Source: a bacterium
Lineage (GTDB): Bacteria > Oederibacteriota > Muellerivitia > Muellerivitales > Muellerivitaceae
DNA: 62,022 nt
Direction of reading: 5' to 3'
Assembly: GCA_035549195.1 (NCBI GenBank)
Contig: DASZRK010000065.1
Coordinates: 1 to 62,022, forward strand
Shown here: one piece after another, positions 59,461 through 62,022 of the stretch
Numbering within the stretch: position 1 is the first letter of the stretch
Layout: every line of letters starts with the position of its first letter
The notes under the pieces: model-generated
Database searches by the model: none
Told to the model about the DNA's origin: nothing
What the model saw: the letters and a program-made list of their open reading frames with translations, nothing else
Translations under genes and position numbers: made by a program

Positions 59461-60396
59461 ATGTCCAACCGTCCGAAGATCACCGTCGTGGGAGCCGGAA
59501 ACGTGGGGGCCTCCTGCGCCGCCTGGATGGCCGAGCGGGACCTGGGCGACATCGTCCTGGTCGATATTCCCATGGAAGGCAAGGACCTGCCGGCCGGCAA
59601 GTCCCTGGATATCCTCCAAGTGGGTCCCATTTCGGGCTTCAACGCCCGCCTGACCGGATCCACCGACTATGCCGCCACCGCGGGCTCGGACGTTTGCGTC
59701 ATCACCGCCGGGATGCCCCGCAAGCCCGGCATGAGCCGCGAGGACCTGGTGGCCATCAACCAGAAGATCGTGGCCGATGTGGCCAAGAAGATCGTGGCCC
59801 AAAGCCCCAACGTCATCCTGATCGTCGTGACCAACCCCTTGGACACCATGTGCTACGTGGCCTACAAGGCCTCCGGCCTCCCCAAGCACCGGGTCATCGG
59901 CCAGGCCGGGGTGCTCGATTCCGCCCGCATGCGCACCTTCCTGGCGCTGGCCGCCGACGTGGCGGTGCAGAACGTCAACGCTTCGGTCATCGGCGGGCAC
60001 GGCGACGAGATGGTGCCCCTGGTGCGCTACTGCAACATCGCCGGCATCCCCATCACCCACATCCTCAAGGCCGACCAGATCGCAGCCATCGTCGAGCGCA
60101 CCCGTAAAGGGGGCGGTGAGTTGGTGAACCTGCTGGGCGTCTCGGCCTGGCTGGCGCCCGGCGCGGCCGCCGGCTCCATGGTGGAGGCCATCCTGAAGGA
60201 TTCCAAACTGGTCATCCCCGCCTCCTGCTACCTGGAGGGCGAGTACGGCTTGAAGGACATGTACTTCGGCGTCTATTCGAAGCTCAGCCGCAAGGGGTTG
60301 GAACAGATCATCGAGGTACCCCTGAACGATGAGGAGAAGGCCATGGTGCAGAAGTCGGCCGATCTCATCAAAGATACGATGAAGGCCTTGAAATAG
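59461..60396 (+). CDS. mdh: Malate dehydrogenase
   Basis: 311 residues from ATG 59461 (AGGAGG site); upstream residues in frame are not family-like. NAD-binding VVGAGNVGASCAAW, active-site GMPRKPGMSREDL, VTNPLDTMCYVAYK and catalytic His in IGGHGDEMVPLVRY. This is the LDH-like type of malate dehydrogenase. A near-copy of its last 35 coding bases follows 60 bases after the gene, before the terminator. Confidence 0.94.
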   Translation: MSNRPKITVVGAGNVGASCAAWMAERDLGDIVLVDIPMEGKDLPAGKSLDILQVGPISGFNARLTGSTDYAATAGSDVCVITAGMPRKPGMSREDLVAINQKIVADVAKKIVAQSPNVILIVVTNPLDTMCYVAYKASGLPKHRVIGQAGVLDSARMRTFLALAADVAVQNVNASVIGGHGDEMVPLVRYCNIAGIPITHILKADQIAAIVERTRKGGGELVNLLGVSAWLAPGAAAGSMVEAILKDSKLVIPASCYLEGEYGLKDMYFGVYSKLSRKGLEQIIEVPLNDEEKAMVQKSADLIKDTMKALK

Positions 60397-60452
60397 GGAG
60401 ATCGGCCGTCGCGAGGTCCGAATGGACCGTGGCGACCTCGCCTTTCGACTTT

Positions 60453-60487
60453 GCCGATCTCGTCAAAGATACGATGAAGGCCCTGAA
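60453..60487 (+). pseudogene. Echo of the mdh 3' end
   Basis: 35 bases matching 60358-60392 at 33 positions (ATC to GTC, TTG to CTG). Between the copies lies GAGATCGGCC (60398-60407), the inverse of the start of the repeated part, plus a GC-rich palindrome. Confidence 0.6.
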
Positions 60488-60510
60488 GCGATCTCGTTGC
60501 GGCGATCTCG

Positions 60511-60541
60511 GGGCGGAAGGACAACCTTCCGCCCTTTTTTT
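60511..60541 (+). terminator. Intrinsic terminator of mdh
   Basis: GGGCGGAAGG-ACAA-CCTTCCGCCC followed by seven T. Confidence 0.93.
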
Positions 60542-60642
60542 ATGCCCAAAAACCGGGTTAACCCATAACCCTCATTTAACCTTGTTCGGAACCTAGCCAG
60601 GTTAGAATGTCCCCGCCGTTCATTCCGTTCCCGGAGGTTTTC

Positions 60643-61077
60643 ATGGAAGTCCATTACAATTGGGTCGCCATCTTCGTATCCGCCCTGGTCTGCTTCTTTC
60701 TAGGGTGGGCCTGGCATTCGCCGCTCCTGTTCATGAAGGCCTGGATGAAGGAAATGGGCATGAAGGAGCCCAGCAAGAAGGAACGGGACAAGGCCATGAA
60801 GGGCATGTGGAAGCCCATGATCGGCAACTTCCTGGCCCTGTTGGTGACCGCCTGGGTCCTGACCACGGTGGCCCAATTCGCGGGCGGGTTCCTCCACAAG
60901 GAAGGCTTCCTGCACGGCATGATCACCGGTTTCTACGTGTGGTTGGGCTTTGTCGCCGCGCCCACCTTGAACATCGTTTTCTGGGAGAAGCGGTCCTTGA
61001 AACTCTACGCCATCCAGACCGGCCATCACCTGGTGAGCCTGGCCTTGATGGGAGGGATCCTGGCCGCCTGGCAATGA
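60643..61077 (+). CDS. DUF1761 membrane protein
   Basis: 144 residues from ATG 60643 (GGAGG site). Four helices; NWVAIFVSALVCFFLGWAWH and YVWLGFVAAPTLNIVFWEKR fit DUF1761, of unknown function. Confidence 0.85.
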   Translation: MEVHYNWVAIFVSALVCFFLGWAWHSPLLFMKAWMKEMGMKEPSKKERDKAMKGMWKPMIGNFLALLVTAWVLTTVAQFAGGFLHKEGFLHGMITGFYVWLGFVAAPTLNIVFWEKRSLKLYAIQTGHHLVSLALMGGILAAWQ

Positions 61078-61091
61078 CCGATGGGGGACAA

Positions 61092-61125
61092 AAGGCGGTC
61101 CGGGTCTTCCGGGCCGCCTTTTTTT
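61092..61125 (+). terminator. Intrinsic terminator
   Basis: AAGGCGGTCCGG pairs with CCGGGCCGCCTT (one G-U pair), followed by T-run. On the minus strand it could also serve the convergent PilZ gene (shorter T-run). Confidence 0.85.
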
Positions 61126-61135
61126 GTTCGGGATC

Positions 61136-61579
61136 TTACAGGTCGAGGTTCTTCGGGTCCGTCAGATAGTGGGCGATGCGATCCACATCCCCCTTGTGGA
61201 TGGCCAGGGTACGGATGCCCGCGTGATGGAGGGTCTTCCCCATCTCCACCGTGGTCTCCACGTGCCGGATCTCGGCCAGGAACTTCAGGTCCACTTTATA
61301 GTTGGGAAGATGCAGGGACACTTCCAGGAGCATCCCGGGCTTGAGGGTGTTCTGGGAGACCAAGGCCAGCCCGCCCATGGAGATGTCCTTGGTGACGGCC
61401 CGATAGAGCGAGGACCTTTCCGAAAGCTTCGGCAGTTGGTCGACGGTGGTCTGGCTGTAATCGGCCTGGGAGAGGAGTCTCTGGGCATCGGGCCCGGAAA
61501 CGATGTGGTATTCCATCTTGAGGGTCGCTACGACCCGCTCATGCTGGCGTTTCTCGGCCCAACCCGATCGCTTGTCCAT
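61136..61579 (-). CDS. PilZ domain protein
   Basis: 147 residues from ATG 61579 (GGAGG 7 bases upstream). RQHERVVATLKMEY contains the RxxxR motif and DISMGGLALVS the D/NxSxxG motif. A ~40-residue stretch between them (LLSQADYSQTTVDQLPKLSE) is longer than in the minimal PilZ protein at 2176. Probable c-di-GMP receptor without attached output. Confidence 0.85.
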   Translation of the reverse strand: MDKRSGWAEKRQHERVVATLKMEYHIVSGPDAQRLLSQADYSQTTVDQLPKLSERSSLYRAVTKDISMGGLALVSQNTLKPGMLLEVSLHLPNYKVDLKFLAEIRHVETTVEMGKTLHHAGIRTLAIHKGDVDRIAHYLTDPKNLDL

Positions 61580-61667
61580 GGTCATCCTCCCCCCGTTCCT
61601 CAAAGGGAAAAACAGGATATCAAAGGACGGGCCTTTCCAAAAAGTCCACCCCTGCCGAAAGTCCGCC

Positions 61668-62022
61668 TCAGGGAACGTATTTCAAAAGGGCCGTCAGGTC
61701 CCGGGTCTTGAGGTCCCGGTCGGCCAAGGGGGTCAGGAACCCGTCCTGGTTCAAGGCGATCCGGAAGCCCGCCGCCTTGAAGACCTCGCGGTCCGAACGG
61801 CTGTCCCCCACCGCGACCGTTCGGGACAATGGGATGCCCCGCTCCCGGGCCATGCGCTTGAGGAAAAGGGCTTTCTCATGCTCCTGGAAGATCCGCATCC
61901 CCTTCCCCGTCAGGACGCCCCGCTGAACGCCCAGAGTGGTCCCCCGTACCTCGTCGAAACCATAGCGTTTTTGGAAATAGCGGGCGCAGAGCTCATAACC
62001 CAGGGTGGCCAGGGCCACATAA
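61668..62022 (-). CDS. HAD-superfamily phosphatase, C-terminal part
   Basis: The frame enters from beyond the window end; 118 residues are visible. GVLTGKG and VGDSRSDREVFKAAGFRIAL (HAD motif IV) are typical of SerB-like HAD-IB phosphatases. The catalytic DxDxT is outside the window. Substrate unknown. Confidence 0.8.
   Translation of the reverse strand, partial: YVALATLGYELCARYFQKRYGFDEVRGTTLGVQRGVLTGKGMRIFQEHEKALFLKRMARERGIPLSRTVAVGDSRSDREVFKAAGFRIALNQDGFLTPLADRDLKTRDLTALLKYVP

Overview
The window is GC-rich, densely coded DNA from a diderm bacterium. Several proteins have outer-membrane barrels, lipobox signals or Sec signal peptides. I could not assign a phylum from the sequence. It carries a TCA-cycle aconitase and malate dehydrogenase, assimilatory nitrate/nitrite reduction, molybdenum-cofactor synthesis, c-di-GMP effectors (two PilZ proteins, one EAL protein) and several recognisable sigma-54 promoters. 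No tRNA, rRNA or CRISPR array was seen.

Layout. 1-5.2 kb: cut-off P-type cation ATPase, PilZ protein, a Fur-box-controlled outer-membrane barrel with a C-terminal heme-c site, a LOG protein, and a thiopurine methyltransferase. 5.3-11.6 kb: an accessory stretch, all on the minus strand and partly AT-richer, with an NHL protein, two small orphan proteins, HflX, a small membrane protein, a lone LacI regulator and a Phd/PIN toxin-antitoxin pair; its spacers share a short GTCC(A/G)CGACGGGG motif. 11.6-17.6 kb: molybdenum-cofactor genes mobA, moaE, moaD, moeA, a moaC-moaB fusion, a TSUP permease, and moaA behind a long structured leader. 17.6-25.9 kb: assimilatory nitrate genes, in transcription order narB, a NifI2-type P-II, nirA, a NifI1-type P-II and a nitrate-reductase-associated protein, then narK and a porin. 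26-39 kb (both strands): hemerythrin and radical-SAM/SPASM proteins, an HtrA protease, a TPR glycosyltransferase-like protein, an ECF sigma/anti-sigma pair, a cNMP-binding protein, an NHL lipoprotein, an RnfD-like/DUF2330 pair, HxlR/YceI. 39-49.6 kb: RNA methyltransferase, branched-chain amino-acid transport subunits without ATPases, phosphoesterase, EAL protein, rhodanese-like, small membrane and DedA proteins. 49.7-62 kb: copper export (copZ/copA joined by a probable +1 frameshift), aconitase, metallo-hydrolase, YfhO, CysC, malate dehydrogenase, a second PilZ protein and a cut-off HAD phosphatase.

How it fits together. The 11.6-25.9 kb block reads as one nitrogen-assimilation module. Nitrate enters through the porin and NarK, is reduced by the molybdenum enzyme NarB and then by NirA, while the neighbouring genes make the molybdopterin cofactor and two NifI-type P-II proteins could report nitrogen status. 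GG-N10-GC promoters (sigma-54) precede narB, narK and moaA. The moaA leader ends in an intrinsic terminator directly before the start codon, so moaA looks controlled twice: by nitrogen status and by a leader that may be a Moco riboswitch.

The most noteworthy points are the CCC-TGA junction between copZ and copA, the moaA leader, the NifI1/NifI2 pair in a nitrate cluster, the shared spacer motif at 6.5-11.6 kb, near-copies of two gene 3' ends directly downstream of the genes, and an unusual variety of palindromic intergenic repeat families.
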